DNA from: Aeriscardovia aeriphila
GTDB taxonomy: Bacteria; Actinomycetota; Actinomycetes; Actinomycetales; Bifidobacteriaceae
Reading direction: 5' to 3'
Length of the DNA stretch: 64,000 nt
NCBI RefSeq assembly: GCF_002259595.1
Contig: NZ_MWWU01000002.1
Span: 124,001-188,000 of the forward strand
Shown: positions 49,129 through 58,209 of the stretch, one piece after another
Layout: each line of letters begins with the position of its first letter
Position numbering within the stretch: position 1 is the stretch's first letter
The notes under the pieces: generated by a model
What the model saw: only the letters and a program-made list of their open reading frames with translations
Databases searched by the model: none
What the model was told of the DNA's origin: nothing
Program-made: the position numbers and the translations under genes

Positions 49129-49917
49129 ATGAGCTCAACGATTACTGGAACCCAGGTGGATCATAACGGTAAGCAACTCGGGCGTGTGCTCGTCGAACTG
49201 AACCACGTCAACAAATGGTACGGCGACCTCCACGTCCTCAAAGATGTGTCACTGAAAGTGCGCCAAGGTGAGGTAGTCGTCATGCTCGGGCCTTCCGGCT
49301 CTGGAAAATCCACCACCTGCCGCACCATCAACCGCCTCGAACGCATCGACGAAGGAACGATTCTCATCGACGGCCAACCGCTGCCACAAGAAGGACGCGA
49401 ACTGCAAAAGCTGCGCCAACAAGTGGGTATGGTGTTCCAAAGTTACAATCTTTTCGCGCATTTGAGCATCCTCGACAATGTGACTCTCGCCCCACGCAAA
49501 GTGCTGAAAATGAGCAAGGCCGACGCTGAGAAGGAAGCCCTCGAGCTGCTCGACCGCGTCGGTGTTGCCGCACAAGCACACAAGTACCCAGCTCAGCTGT
49601 CCGGCGGCCAGCAGCAACGCGTCGCCATCGCTCGAGCGCTTGCCATGCACCCGAAGGTCATGCTTTTCGATGAGCCAACCTCCGCACTCGACCCGGAGAT
49701 GGTGGGGGAGGTGCTCACCACCATGACGCAGCTTGCCCAAGAGGGTATGACGATGATCGTGGTGACGCATGAGATGGGCTTCGCTCGTCACGTTGCCGAC
49801 CGCATCGTGTTCATGGCTGACGGGCGCGTGCTCGAATCCGAGTCCCCAGAAGAGTTCTTCACCCATCCGCGCACTGAGCGTGCCCGTGAGTTCCAGTCCA
49901 AAATTTTGGGTCATTAG
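49129..49917 (+). CDS. gluA: Glutamate-type amino-acid ABC transporter ATPase
   Basis: ATPase of a polar amino-acid importer. Walker [14 protein letters not shown]-loop FQSYNLFAH, signature [15 protein letters not shown], Walker [13 protein letters not shown] and [13 protein letters not shown] 49129 follows AAAGGGGAGAG. The order ATPase / binding protein / two permeases equals gluABCD of corynebacteria; substrate could be glutamate, glutamine or cysteine-like. Confidence 0.92.
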   Translation: MSSTITGTQVDHNGKQLGRVLVELNHVNKWYGDLHVLKDVSLKVRQGEVVVMLGPSGSGKSTTCRTINRLERIDEGTILIDGQPLPQEGRELQKLRQQVGMVFQSYNLFAHLSILDNVTLAPRKVLKMSKADAEKEALELLDRVGVAAQAHKYPAQLSGGQQQRVAIARALAMHPKVMLFDEPTSALDPEMVGEVLTTMTQLAQEGMTMIVVTHEMGFARHVADRIVFMADGRVLESESPEEFFTHPRTERAREFQSKILGH

Positions 49918-49950
49918 TCAGTAGCAAACAGCAAGCGAAGGAGGAAAGCG

Positions 49951-50898
49951 ATGAAAAGCACATTTCTGAAGCGCGTCACAAAGCGCAGCGCGATGCGTAC
50001 TGCCAAGGGCGCTGGTAGCCTTATCGGCAATCGCGTCGTCAATCGCGTCGCAAAGCGCGTTGGCGCAGCTGGCCTTGCTCTGATGACGACCTTGAGCCTG
50101 GTAGCCTGCGGTTCGGCAAGCCAAGCAGACGTTGTCGGCCCGAAAATTCGCATCGGCATCAAGTTCGACCAGCCCGGCATCTCCGTCGAGCAAAGCGGTA
50201 CCTACTCTGGCTTCGCCGTGGACACTGCCCGTTACGTTGCAGAAAAGCTTGGTTACGCGCCGAAGCAGATCGTGTTCAAGCAGGTGACCTCCGCACAGCG
50301 TGAGTCGCTGCTGCAAAACGGCACGGTCGATATGATCGTCGATACTTACACCATCACGAAGGACCGCCAGAAGGTTGTCGATTTTGCTGGTCCGTACTTC
50401 GTCGCCGGGCAGGACCTCCTCATTAGAAAGACCGAAAAGTCCCAGATTACCAGCCCGCGCGACCTCGCCAACAAGAAGGTCTGCTCCGCCACGGGCTCCA
50501 CATCAGCCAAAATCGTGCAAGATTACTTCCCGAAAACCACTCAGCTCATGCTGCTCAACGGTTATTCGGAATGCCTGACCGCACTGCTCTCCGGCACTGT
50601 TGACGCCGTCACCACTGACGACCTGATCCTCGCAACCTTGGCTGCTGCGAAGGCAGACAGCTCGCTCATGGTGGTCGGCCACCCCTTCACCGAAGAAAGT
50701 TACGGCATTGGCGTGAAGAAGGGCAGTGCCGTTCTGGTGGAAAAGATCAACGAAGCGCTGAAAAGCTATGTGAGTTCGGGTGCCTGGCAGCGTGCCATCG
50801 ACAAGGCGACGAAGGGTACAGGTTACAAGCCCAACCCCGAATTCAACCCACCGACGAAGTTTGATGCTCGTCCATCTGAGCAGATTGCGAGGTTCTGA
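49951..50898 (+). CDS. gluB: Amino-acid-binding lipoprotein of the ABC importer
   Basis: Extracellular solute-binding protein family 3. An unusually long, Arg/Lys-rich signal (about 50 residues) ends in LSLVACGS, a lipobox with Cys ~51. The family fold follows: RIGIKFDQPG, GFAVDTARYVAEKLG, DMIVDTYTITKDRQKVVDFAGPYF, and a C-terminal YGIGVKKGS. CGAAGGAGGAAAG precedes ATG. Confidence 0.93.
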   Translation: MKSTFLKRVTKRSAMRTAKGAGSLIGNRVVNRVAKRVGAAGLALMTTLSLVACGSASQADVVGPKIRIGIKFDQPGISVEQSGTYSGFAVDTARYVAEKLGYAPKQIVFKQVTSAQRESLLQNGTVDMIVDTYTITKDRQKVVDFAGPYFVAGQDLLIRKTEKSQITSPRDLANKKVCSATGSTSAKIVQDYFPKTTQLMLLNGYSECLTALLSGTVDAVTTDDLILATLAAAKADSSLMVVGHPFTEESYGIGVKKGSAVLVEKINEALKSYVSSGAWQRAIDKATKGTGYKPNPEFNPPTKFDARPSEQIARF

Positions 50899-50899
50899 T

Positions 50900-51622
50900 A
50901 TGCCCGGTATGTTCCACGGCTTCTTGGCCTCGCTTTCCAGCTATTTCTCCACGTTTGCCGACCTGTTGACCCGCTACAACGTTCTCGGCGCATTTTGGAT
51001 GAACATCCAGCTCACCTTGTGGGCAGCGCTCGGTTCGCTCGTGCTGGGAATTGTTCTCACGTTGATGCGTATTTCTCCGGTCAGCTCGCTTGTTCGCGTG
51101 GGCGATGGCATCGTGATGTTCTTTAAGAACATGCCACTGGCCATTGTGATGGTTTTCCTGCTGCTCGGCTGCTTCATCCAGCTGCAAGTCCAGCTTCCGG
51201 CGAGTTTTAACACGAATTTCTACTGGCTGGCCATCACCGGCCTGTCGCTCTACACTGCGCCTTTCGTGTCGGAGTCGCTGATGAGTGGCATCAACACGGT
51301 GCCGATGGGCCAGGCTGAGGCCGCCCGTTCACTAGGTTTTGGCTTCTTCCAGTCGGCTTTCCTCATCATCCTTCCTCAGGCTATTCGCGGCGCCATCGCT
51401 CCTTTGGGTAACACTCTGATCGCTTTGCTCAAGAATTCGACGGTGGCTGCAGCTGCTGGTGTGGCTGCGGAAACCTCGAGTTTGATGAACACGATGATCC
51501 AGTACAATGCGTCGGCTATTACGCAGATTTTCTTGCTTTTCGCTGTGGGTTACGTCATTCTCATTATTCCTATTGGTTTGGCAACAACTTACTTGTCCAA
51601 CAAGCTTGCGGTGAGGAGGTGA
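50900..51622 (+). CDS. gluC: Amino-acid ABC transporter permease (first)
   Basis: HisMQ-type permease with about five helices. NIQLTLWAALGSLVLGIVLTL, FFKNMPLAIVMVF and the EAA loop MGQAEAARSLGFGFFQSAFLIILPQAIR are clear. It starts 1 bp after gluB; a longer frame would overlap gluB without homology. 240 residues. Confidence 0.92.
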   Translation: MPGMFHGFLASLSSYFSTFADLLTRYNVLGAFWMNIQLTLWAALGSLVLGIVLTLMRISPVSSLVRVGDGIVMFFKNMPLAIVMVFLLLGCFIQLQVQLPASFNTNFYWLAITGLSLYTAPFVSESLMSGINTVPMGQAEAARSLGFGFFQSAFLIILPQAIRGAIAPLGNTLIALLKNSTVAAAAGVAAETSSLMNTMIQYNASAITQIFLLFAVGYVILIIPIGLATTYLSNKLAVRR

Positions 51623-51626
51623 GCGC

Positions 51627-52934
51627 ATGAAGATTACCAGTTCGCGTGATTCTTTTGATTACTCTGCCATCGACCCTGACACTCTCGAGCCCGCCGACAC
51701 TTCGCTTTTCGTTCAGGCTGTGCCGGGTGGTTTTGAACGCAGGGTTGCTAATGGCCCGGTGAAGCTTCCTCGTGCTTTGCGTGAAGGGGATACCAGCGAC
51801 AAGCCGGTGACTCGTCAGCAAAGGCGTGAGCGTTCGCAGAAGCATTCGGTTCTCTTCGACGCTCCGGGCCCGAAGGCGATGGCGCGCATTCGTGTGGCTA
51901 ACGCTATAACCGTGGTGCTTGCTGTGGCTGTTCTGGCGCTGATTGTGTGGCGTTTTGCTCACCCGCCGATGGGGGAGAACCAGCTGAGTTGGAAGCTGTG
52001 GGAGCCTGCTCTCAACGCTCGCGCTTGGTTGAGCTTCTACATTCCGGGAGCTTTGTCTACGCTTGCTGCTGCTGCAGTCTCCATTGTGGGAGCAGTGGTT
52101 TTCGGCTTCGTCTTCGCTCTCGGCCGCTTGTCGCAGGTGGCGATCATTCGCTGGGTGAGCTCGGTGATTATTGAGTTTTGTCGTGCTGTGCCTGTGCTGC
52201 TATTCATGATCTTCTTCTGGAGAGTGTATGCAGCGCTCGGTTTAAGCGATATGGCAGCCTTTTGGGCAGTAGTCACCGGCTTGGTACTGTACAACGGCTC
52301 GGTGGTGACCGAGCTCATCCGCTCAGGTGTGGGTAACCTTCCTCTGGGCCAAGCTGAGGCTGCCACTGCTTTGGGTATGTCGCATATGCGCTCTCTGATG
52401 TCCATTGAAATTCCGCAAGCTGTGATCGCTTCCATGCCTGCTTTGGTGGCTCAGCTTGTGGTGGTGTTGAAGGATACTGCTTTGGGTTCGATTATTTCCT
52501 ATGCGGACCTTTTGCAGCGTTCTCGCCAGTTGGGCGCCTTGTATTTCAACTCATTGCAGACCTTGTTCGTGGCGGCAGTCTTCTACTTTGTGCTGTGCTA
52601 CTGGCTGACTCGTTGGGCTCAGCGAATCCCAGAAAAGATGCAGAGCAAGACTTCCGGTGTGGCTCGTTCTCGCGCCATCCAGCCTGAAGCTATTTTGGAC
52701 CCGGATAACATCACCGCTCAGGAGACAGCCTCTCGTGAACGTCCATTTGGTGGCGTCCCCTCCGATATTCCTGACCATTACCACGGTTCTAACGCTGTTC
52801 GTACGCGTAAGTGGGAGGGCAAGCATCGCCACGAGCAGCTCAAGGAGCAGGAGCATGAGATCGCGCGCGAGAGGCACGAGGACCGTCGTGCCGAGCGCGA
52901 CTACAATGCGCAGCACAATGCGCATCGCTCCTGA
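51627..52934 (+). CDS. gluD: Amino-acid ABC transporter permease (second), with long hydrophilic termini
   Basis: Second permease of the importer. The membrane core spans about residues 90-335 with EFCRAVPVLLFMIFFW, LPLGQAEAATALGMSHMRSL (EAA loop) and VVLKDTALGSIISYADLL. About 85 extra residues precede it and about 95 follow, the latter rich in R, H, E and Q. GGAGGTGAGC precedes ATG, 4 bp after gluC. Confidence 0.92.
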   Translation: MKITSSRDSFDYSAIDPDTLEPADTSLFVQAVPGGFERRVANGPVKLPRALREGDTSDKPVTRQQRRERSQKHSVLFDAPGPKAMARIRVANAITVVLAVAVLALIVWRFAHPPMGENQLSWKLWEPALNARAWLSFYIPGALSTLAAAAVSIVGAVVFGFVFALGRLSQVAIIRWVSSVIIEFCRAVPVLLFMIFFWRVYAALGLSDMAAFWAVVTGLVLYNGSVVTELIRSGVGNLPLGQAEAATALGMSHMRSLMSIEIPQAVIASMPALVAQLVVVLKDTALGSIISYADLLQRSRQLGALYFNSLQTLFVAAVFYFVLCYWLTRWAQRIPEKMQSKTSGVARSRAIQPEAILDPDNITAQETASRERPFGGVPSDIPDHYHGSNAVRTRKWEGKHRHEQLKEQEHEIARERHEDRRAERDYNAQHNAHRS

Positions 52935-52953
52935 TTATCACGCGCTGATAATC
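52933..52953. repeat. Opposed pair of motif copies after the glu operon
   Basis: GATTATCA (52933-52940) and TGATAATC (52946-52953) around CGCGC, starting at the gluD stop. It can form a hairpin but no T-run follows. Confidence 0.85.
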
Positions 52954-53052
52954 TTGAGCGCCAAGTGTGCCGCCTGTCGGTGTGAATGAGGATAATCAAA
53001 GCAGAAGTAGAAGCTGAAATTCAGCATGTTTCAGCATGTTAAAGGAGGTCAC

Positions 53053-56000
53053 GTGGCAGACGCAGAGCCAAAGTATCGTTATGACGCCTCTCTTGCCCAG
53101 GATATCGAACTGAAATGGCAGAAGTTCTGGGATGACAACGGTACTTTTGATGCCGCTAACGCCGAGGGTGAGCTGACAGACAACCAGGGCAAGCACGCCG
53201 ATGGTCGTACCCCATACTCGGTCATCTCCATGTTCCCCTTCCCCTCGGGTAAGGGCTTGCATGTGGGCCACCCTCTGGGTTACATCGCCACGGATATGAT
53301 GGCTCGCTACCATCGCATGAAGGGCGAAAACGTGATGCACGCCATTGGTTACGATGCCTTTGGCCTGCCAGCTGAGCAGTACGCCGTGCAAACTGGCCAG
53401 CATCCTCGCGTCACCACGCAGCAGAACATCGCCAACATGTCCCGCCAGCTGCATCGCATGGGCTTGAGCTTTGACCAGCGTCGAACCTTCGCCACCACCG
53501 ACTACGACTATGTGCGTTGGACGCAGTTCATCTTCTCCAAAATCTTCGACTCGTGGTACGACCCAGATTATCAGCGCGCTGACGGGGGCCTGGGCTCCGC
53601 CCGCCCGATCGCAGAACTGGAAAACAAGTTCCGCTCGGGCGAGAAAGCCATCCCTGGTTTCGAGGACAAGCGCTGGGATGAGCTGACCAAGAAGCAGAAG
53701 TCTGACGTGCTCAACGACTTCCGCTTGGCCTATGTGTCCAAGTCGCCAGTCAACTGGGCACCAGGCCTGGGAACCGTGCTGTCCAACGAAGAGGTGACCG
53801 CAGACGGCCGTTCCGAGCGCGGAAACTTCCCGGTGTTCCACAAGCAGCTTCGCCAGTGGTCTATGCGCATCACCGCTTACGGTGACCGCCTCGCCAAGGA
53901 CCTCGACATGCTCGATTGGCCGGATAAGGTCAAGCAGCTGCAGCGCAACTGGATTGGTGAGTCACACGGAGCTTCGGTGAACTTCGCCATTTATGACGGC
54001 GAGGGCGACCAGGTGCTTCTCAACTCCCAGTCGGGTTCCGAGCAGCAGGCTGGCTCTCACGGCAAGCTCACCGTGTACACGACTCGCCCGGACACTATTT
54101 TTGCTGTCACTTTCGTCGTCGTCTCCCCAGAACACGACCTGATCGACAAAGCTCCTGATGCATGGCCAGAGAACACTCCGGAAGAGTGGAAATCTGGGTT
54201 TGCTTCCCCTCGTGAGGCTGTGCAGGAGTATCGCAAGAATGCCGAGCGCGTGACGGCTGCTGACCGCCAGAATGCTACCGACAAGAAGACGGGTGTTTTC
54301 ACCGGCCTGTATGCGCAAAACCCCGTCACCGGCGTGAAGGTGCCTGTTTTCACTGCCGACTACGTGCTTATGGATTACGGAACGGGCGCAATTATGGCTG
54401 TCCCCGGCGGTGACCAGCGCGATTATGACTTCGCTCAGGCTCACGGCCTGCCAGTGGTTTCTCCTGTCAAGCCAGCCAAGCCTGTGGTCAACGAGCAGGG
54501 TGAGGAGCAGGAGGTTCCTCAGCCATATGTTTCCCATGATGGCGTGATGATCAACTCCCGTGTGGAGGAAACCCCTGAGAGCGATAGTCTCGACATCAAC
54601 GGCTTGAGCGTCGAAGAGGGCTCGAAGCGTGTGATCTCGTGGCTGGAGAGCCACGGTGTCGGCAAGGGTACTGTTTCTTACCGCCTGCGCGACTGGCTCT
54701 TCTCTCGCCAGCGCTATTGGGGTGAACCATTCCCGGTGGTGTATGACGATGAGGAGATTCCTTACCTGCTGCCTGATTCTGCCCTGCCGGTCAAGCTTCC
54801 AGAAGTGCCCGATTACAAGCCACGCACTTTCGACCCCGATGATGCTGATTCTTCGCCAGAGGCACCTCTTTCTCGTAACCCTCAGTGGGTGAACGTCAAG
54901 CTGGACTTGGGCGATGGTGAGAAAGTGTACCATCGCGACACCAACACCATGCCAAACTGGGCTGGCTCCTGCTGGTACTACCTGCGCTACCTTGACCCGA
55001 AGGATACGAAGGCTCTGATCGACCCTGCCGAGGATGCGTACTGGGTTGGTCCTGACCATAACAAGACTGCTGGCAAGTCGGGTGGTATCGACCTGTACGT
55101 GGGAGGTGTGGAGCATGCTGTTCTGCACTTGCTCTACGCGCGCTTCTGGCATAAGGTGCTCTTCGATTTGGGCATTGTTTCCAGCCCCGAGCCGTTCCAC
55201 AAGCTGTTCAACCAGGGTTATATTCAGGCTTATGCTTACACCGATGAGCGCGGACAATACGTTCCTGCTGCTGAGGTAGAGCAAGTTCCTGGTTCTGGTC
55301 AGCATGGTGAAGAACCAGAATTCACCTGGAATGGTGAGAAGGTCAACCGTGAGTTTGGCAAGATGGGCAAGTCGCTCAAGAACATTGTCACGCCAGACTA
55401 TATGTATGAAACCTATGGCGCTGATACCTTCCGTGTTTACGAGATGAGCATGGGCCCGTTGGCTGATTCTCGCCCGTGGAATACGAAGGATGTGACGGGT
55501 TCTCAGCGCTTCCTTCAGCGTCTGTGGCGTAACGTCGTCGACGAGCAGACTGGTGAGGTCACTGTTTCGGACGCCAAGCCAGATGCAAAGCTCGCTCGCC
55601 TGCTCAACTCCACCATTGCTTCAGTGACCGAAGAGATGGAAGGCATGCGCCCGAACACTGCTATTGCCAAGCTCATCGTGCTCAACAATGCGGTGACGGG
55701 TATGGATTCTGTTCCGCGCGCCGTCATCGAACCTCTCGTTTTGATGCTCAGCCCTATCGCTCCTCATATTGCCGAAGAGCTGTGGCATAAGCTCGGCCAT
55801 GATGGCTCGATTGCATACGTTCCCTGGCCAGTCGCTGATGAAAAGCTTGTGGGTGAGGAAACAGTCACGGCCATCGTTCAGGTTGCTGGCAAGGTTCGCG
55901 GCAAGATGGAAGTGCCGAAGACTATCAGCGCTGAAGAGCTGGAAAAGCGGGCTTTGGCTTTGGAGAACGTGCAGAAGTTCATGGGCGATGTGCCTCCTCG

Positions 56001-56061
56001 TAAGGTGATCGTTCGTGCTCCGAAGGTCGTTTCCATCGTCCCTGGAAATCTGGGAAAGTAA
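53053..56061 (+). CDS. leuS: Leucyl-tRNA synthetase
   Basis: Class I synthetase with an editing domain. FPFPSGKGLHVGHPLGY carries the HIGH-type box (near residue 68), the CP1 editing domain (about 270-480) contains the TTRPDTIF and GTGAIMAVPGGDQRD motifs, and KMGKSLKN near residue 780 is the KMSKS-type loop with Gly for Ser. About 1000 residues, in the long actinobacterial range with inserts. GTG 53053 is chosen because AAAGGAGG lies 4 bp upstream. No T-box leader. Confidence 0.96.
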   Translation: MADAEPKYRYDASLAQDIELKWQKFWDDNGTFDAANAEGELTDNQGKHADGRTPYSVISMFPFPSGKGLHVGHPLGYIATDMMARYHRMKGENVMHAIGYDAFGLPAEQYAVQTGQHPRVTTQQNIANMSRQLHRMGLSFDQRRTFATTDYDYVRWTQFIFSKIFDSWYDPDYQRADGGLGSARPIAELENKFRSGEKAIPGFEDKRWDELTKKQKSDVLNDFRLAYVSKSPVNWAPGLGTVLSNEEVTADGRSERGNFPVFHKQLRQWSMRITAYGDRLAKDLDMLDWPDKVKQLQRNWIGESHGASVNFAIYDGEGDQVLLNSQSGSEQQAGSHGKLTVYTTRPDTIFAVTFVVVSPEHDLIDKAPDAWPENTPEEWKSGFASPREAVQEYRKNAERVTAADRQNATDKKTGVFTGLYAQNPVTGVKVPVFTADYVLMDYGTGAIMAVPGGDQRDYDFAQAHGLPVVSPVKPAKPVVNEQGEEQEVPQPYVSHDGVMINSRVEETPESDSLDINGLSVEEGSKRVISWLESHGVGKGTVSYRLRDWLFSRQRYWGEPFPVVYDDEEIPYLLPDSALPVKLPEVPDYKPRTFDPDDADSSPEAPLSRNPQWVNVKLDLGDGEKVYHRDTNTMPNWAGSCWYYLRYLDPKDTKALIDPAEDAYWVGPDHNKTAGKSGGIDLYVGGVEHAVLHLLYARFWHKVLFDLGIVSSPEPFHKLFNQGYIQAYAYTDERGQYVPAAEVEQVPGSGQHGEEPEFTWNGEKVNREFGKMGKSLKNIVTPDYMYETYGADTFRVYEMSMGPLADSRPWNTKDVTGSQRFLQRLWRNVVDEQTGEVTVSDAKPDAKLARLLNSTIASVTEEMEGMRPNTAIAKLIVLNNAVTGMDSVPRAVIEPLVLMLSPIAPHIAEELWHKLGHDGSIAYVPWPVADEKLVGEETVTAIVQVAGKVRGKMEVPKTISAEELEKRALALENVQKFMGDVPPRKVIVRAPKVVSIVPGNLGK

Positions 56062-56098
56062 GCTGCGCCGGAGAAGTGTGACAAACTCGGGTGTGACA

Positions 56099-56132
56099 GA
56101 CAGTTGCGCCACCACGTTGTGTCGCAACTGTC
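56099..56132 (+). terminator. Hairpin after leuS
   Basis: GACAGTTGCG (56099-56108) pairs with CGCAACTGTC (56123-56132); GTGTGAC/CATCACAC outside may extend it. No T-run, so a weak terminator or operator. Confidence 0.5.
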
Positions 56133-56171
56133 AGACCCATCACACTTGTTCGGGGAAAGTAAGGTTGTGTA

Positions 56172-57152
56172 ATGGTTGCTATTCAGTTGGCTCGCGGCGT
56201 TGCGGCTGAGCTCTTCCCGGGGTATGGCTTCCCGGTGAGCGAAGAGGAGAAGGCGGCTGTTCACCATTTGGTGATGGTTGACCCTGATTCTTACCAGTCT
56301 CGCGTTTTTGACCGCGCTGTGATGCGTGGTGATGGCTTCTTTGAGGCTATTTCCGTGATTGACGGTAAGATTCCGGTTTCCCTCGACTTGCATTTGGCTC
56401 GTTTGGAGCATAACGCCAAGGCGCTGGATATGCCGATTCCTGATGAGAAGGCTTTCCACGAGGCGTGCGAAGAGCTGATTGCTCACTACTCGGGTGGCCA
56501 TGATGACCCGATGTTGCGCATCCTCATTTCGCGTGGCGCTGACCCGGGTACGGGTGTGGGTCGCCGGCATCATCCGGGTATGCCGTCGATTTGGATGTAC
56601 CTGGATGGCGAGGGGGAGAAGCATGAGACCACGCCTTTGCGCATGGTTTCGCTTTCTGCTGGTCGTGACTCTCGCGTGGCTGAGAATTCGCCGTGGCTCA
56701 TGTTGGGTTTGAAGACCTTGAGTTATGTGGTGAATATGGCTACTGCTCGTGCGGCAGAGCGCATGGGCTATGATGACGCGCTTTTCGTCACGACGGACGG
56801 TTACTGCCTCGAGTCTCCTCACGCCAATATTGTGGCGAGGTTTGGCGATATATGGGTCACTCCTGACCCGGTGATTGGTGTTCTTCATGGCACTTCTCAG
56901 CGTGAGCTTTTCGCTTACGTCAGAAGGCTGGGCAAGATTACCAGGTATCAGGATCTTCCTGTGGAAGAGTTGAAGAAAGCGGATGAGGTGTACCAGACGC
57001 GCGGCGGTTGGGTGATCCCCGTCAAGAGTTTGGATGACACTGAGTTTGCGGTGAATACGGAGTTTGTGAAGCAAGCAAACCATGCTATTCACTATGAGCA
57101 GGAAGCTCAGCAGGCTGAGTGGGCTCACGATAACTATCAGCCCACTCGCTGA
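56172..57152 (+). CDS. Class IV aminotransferase family protein, PabC-like
   Basis: Fold type IV PLP enzyme, probably 4-amino-4-deoxychorismate lyase for folate synthesis. FDRAVMRGDGFFEAISVIDG is the N-terminal motif; the PLP Lys is in LGLKTLSYVVNMATARAAE; DDALFVTTDGYCLESPHANI and GVLHGTSQREL follow. Branched-chain or D-amino-acid aminotransferase activity is not excluded. 326 residues with short extra ends. Start ATG 56172 has GGGGAAAGTAAGG upstream. Confidence 0.82.
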   Translation: MVAIQLARGVAAELFPGYGFPVSEEEKAAVHHLVMVDPDSYQSRVFDRAVMRGDGFFEAISVIDGKIPVSLDLHLARLEHNAKALDMPIPDEKAFHEACEELIAHYSGGHDDPMLRILISRGADPGTGVGRRHHPGMPSIWMYLDGEGEKHETTPLRMVSLSAGRDSRVAENSPWLMLGLKTLSYVVNMATARAAERMGYDDALFVTTDGYCLESPHANIVARFGDIWVTPDPVIGVLHGTSQRELFAYVRRLGKITRYQDLPVEELKKADEVYQTRGGWVIPVKSLDDTEFAVNTEFVKQANHAIHYEQEAQQAEWAHDNYQPTR

Positions 57153-57216
57153 GCGAAGTTTTCCACATCGGAGAAAAATTCCTGTTCTTTGAACTGAAGC
57201 CGTGCATGCTGAGGTC

Positions 57217-58209
57217 ATGACTACTGACATGACTTTTCCGCGTGTGCGGCTTTCTCAGTTAGTGGGGGTGTGCAGCGAGGATTCCCGCGCTGAAGTTGGC
57301 GCCTGGCAGGACGCGCATCCCCACACTGACCTTTCTGCAGCTCTCGATGCTGTTGTTGCAGATTCACACGTTGCTTCGGCTTCGCATGTTGCTTCGGCTT
57401 CGCAGGCTGTTCCGGTCTCGCAGGCTGCTTCTTCTGCGCGCGATGCTGAGCCGCAGGCTTCTGCGCATCGCAGTTCTCCGCCTTCGCGCAGTCTCTACCT
57501 CTCGCCACACAGTTCACACTCGCTACGCCGATCGTCTTCTTTGCGCGGTTCGCATAGTTCATGGGGCTCTCATTCTTCGAGTGAACGTACGCATCTTCTT
57601 CCGCGCTTAAGTTGGCGAGCGCCCAGTGCACTCGCGCTCATCTGCTTATTGACGCTCGCTCTCACCTGCTCACTCACGTTGCTGCTCATTCAAGCGCGCA
57701 ACAACACGGATTTTCTCATCTCAACGGCTGAAGTTTCAGCTGGAGAAACGAAAACTCGGCGAGGCACGATCGGCTACGGTCAAGATAATTCTCCCGGCGC
57801 CGTCACTGATTCTTCTGCGAACTCAGGCTCTGGAAATAGCTCCTCAGCCGCTTCTTCCGCGCAATCCGATTCGCGGCAGTCTTCTTCGCTCTCATCCAGC
57901 TCGCCGTCATCCAGCTCGCCGTCATCCTCTTCGCAGGCGCCTTCGTCGGCACCTTCTTCACAAGCGCCCTCTTCGCAACCCGCAGACTCATGCGCAACAG
58001 GCATCTGCGTGGACGGCAAAGTCAACCTCAACACCGCGAACGAGCAGCAATTGCAAACGGTCAAAGGCATCGGCCCGCAGCTGGCCAGCAAGATCATCAC
58101 ATTGCGCAACCAAACCGGCAAACTCACCAGCCTCGACCAGCTCGACAGCATCCCCGGTATTGGCCCGAAAATGCTGGAGAAATGGAGGGATTCCCTTGTC
58201 GTGCGTTAA
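57217..58209 (+). CDS. comEA: ComEA-type competence DNA-binding protein
   Basis: The last about 65 residues form the helix-hairpin-helix domain VNLNTANEQQLQTVKGIGPQLASKII..LDSIPGIGPKM that binds incoming DNA outside the membrane. Before it: about 150 cytoplasmic residues rich in Ser/His/Ala, a membrane helix (ALICLLTLALTCSLTLLLIQ) and a Ser/Pro/Gln-rich stalk. No SLBB domain. ATG 57217 has GAGG upstream. Directly followed by overlapping comEC, so a DNA-uptake operon. Confidence 0.88.
   Translation: MTTDMTFPRVRLSQLVGVCSEDSRAEVGAWQDAHPHTDLSAALDAVVADSHVASASHVASASQAVPVSQAASSARDAEPQASAHRSSPPSRSLYLSPHSSHSLRRSSSLRGSHSSWGSHSSSERTHLLPRLSWRAPSALALICLLTLALTCSLTLLLIQARNNTDFLISTAEVSAGETKTRRGTIGYGQDNSPGAVTDSSANSGSGNSSSAASSAQSDSRQSSSLSSSSPSSSSPSSSSQAPSSAPSSQAPSSQPADSCATGICVDGKVNLNTANEQQLQTVKGIGPQLASKIITLRNQTGKLTSLDQLDSIPGIGPKMLEKWRDSLVVR

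Noticed and set aside
53053-56061. KMGKS instead of KMSKS in LeuS considered as a defect
   Set aside because: Ser-to-Gly at this loop position is seen in functional synthetases and all other motifs are intact.
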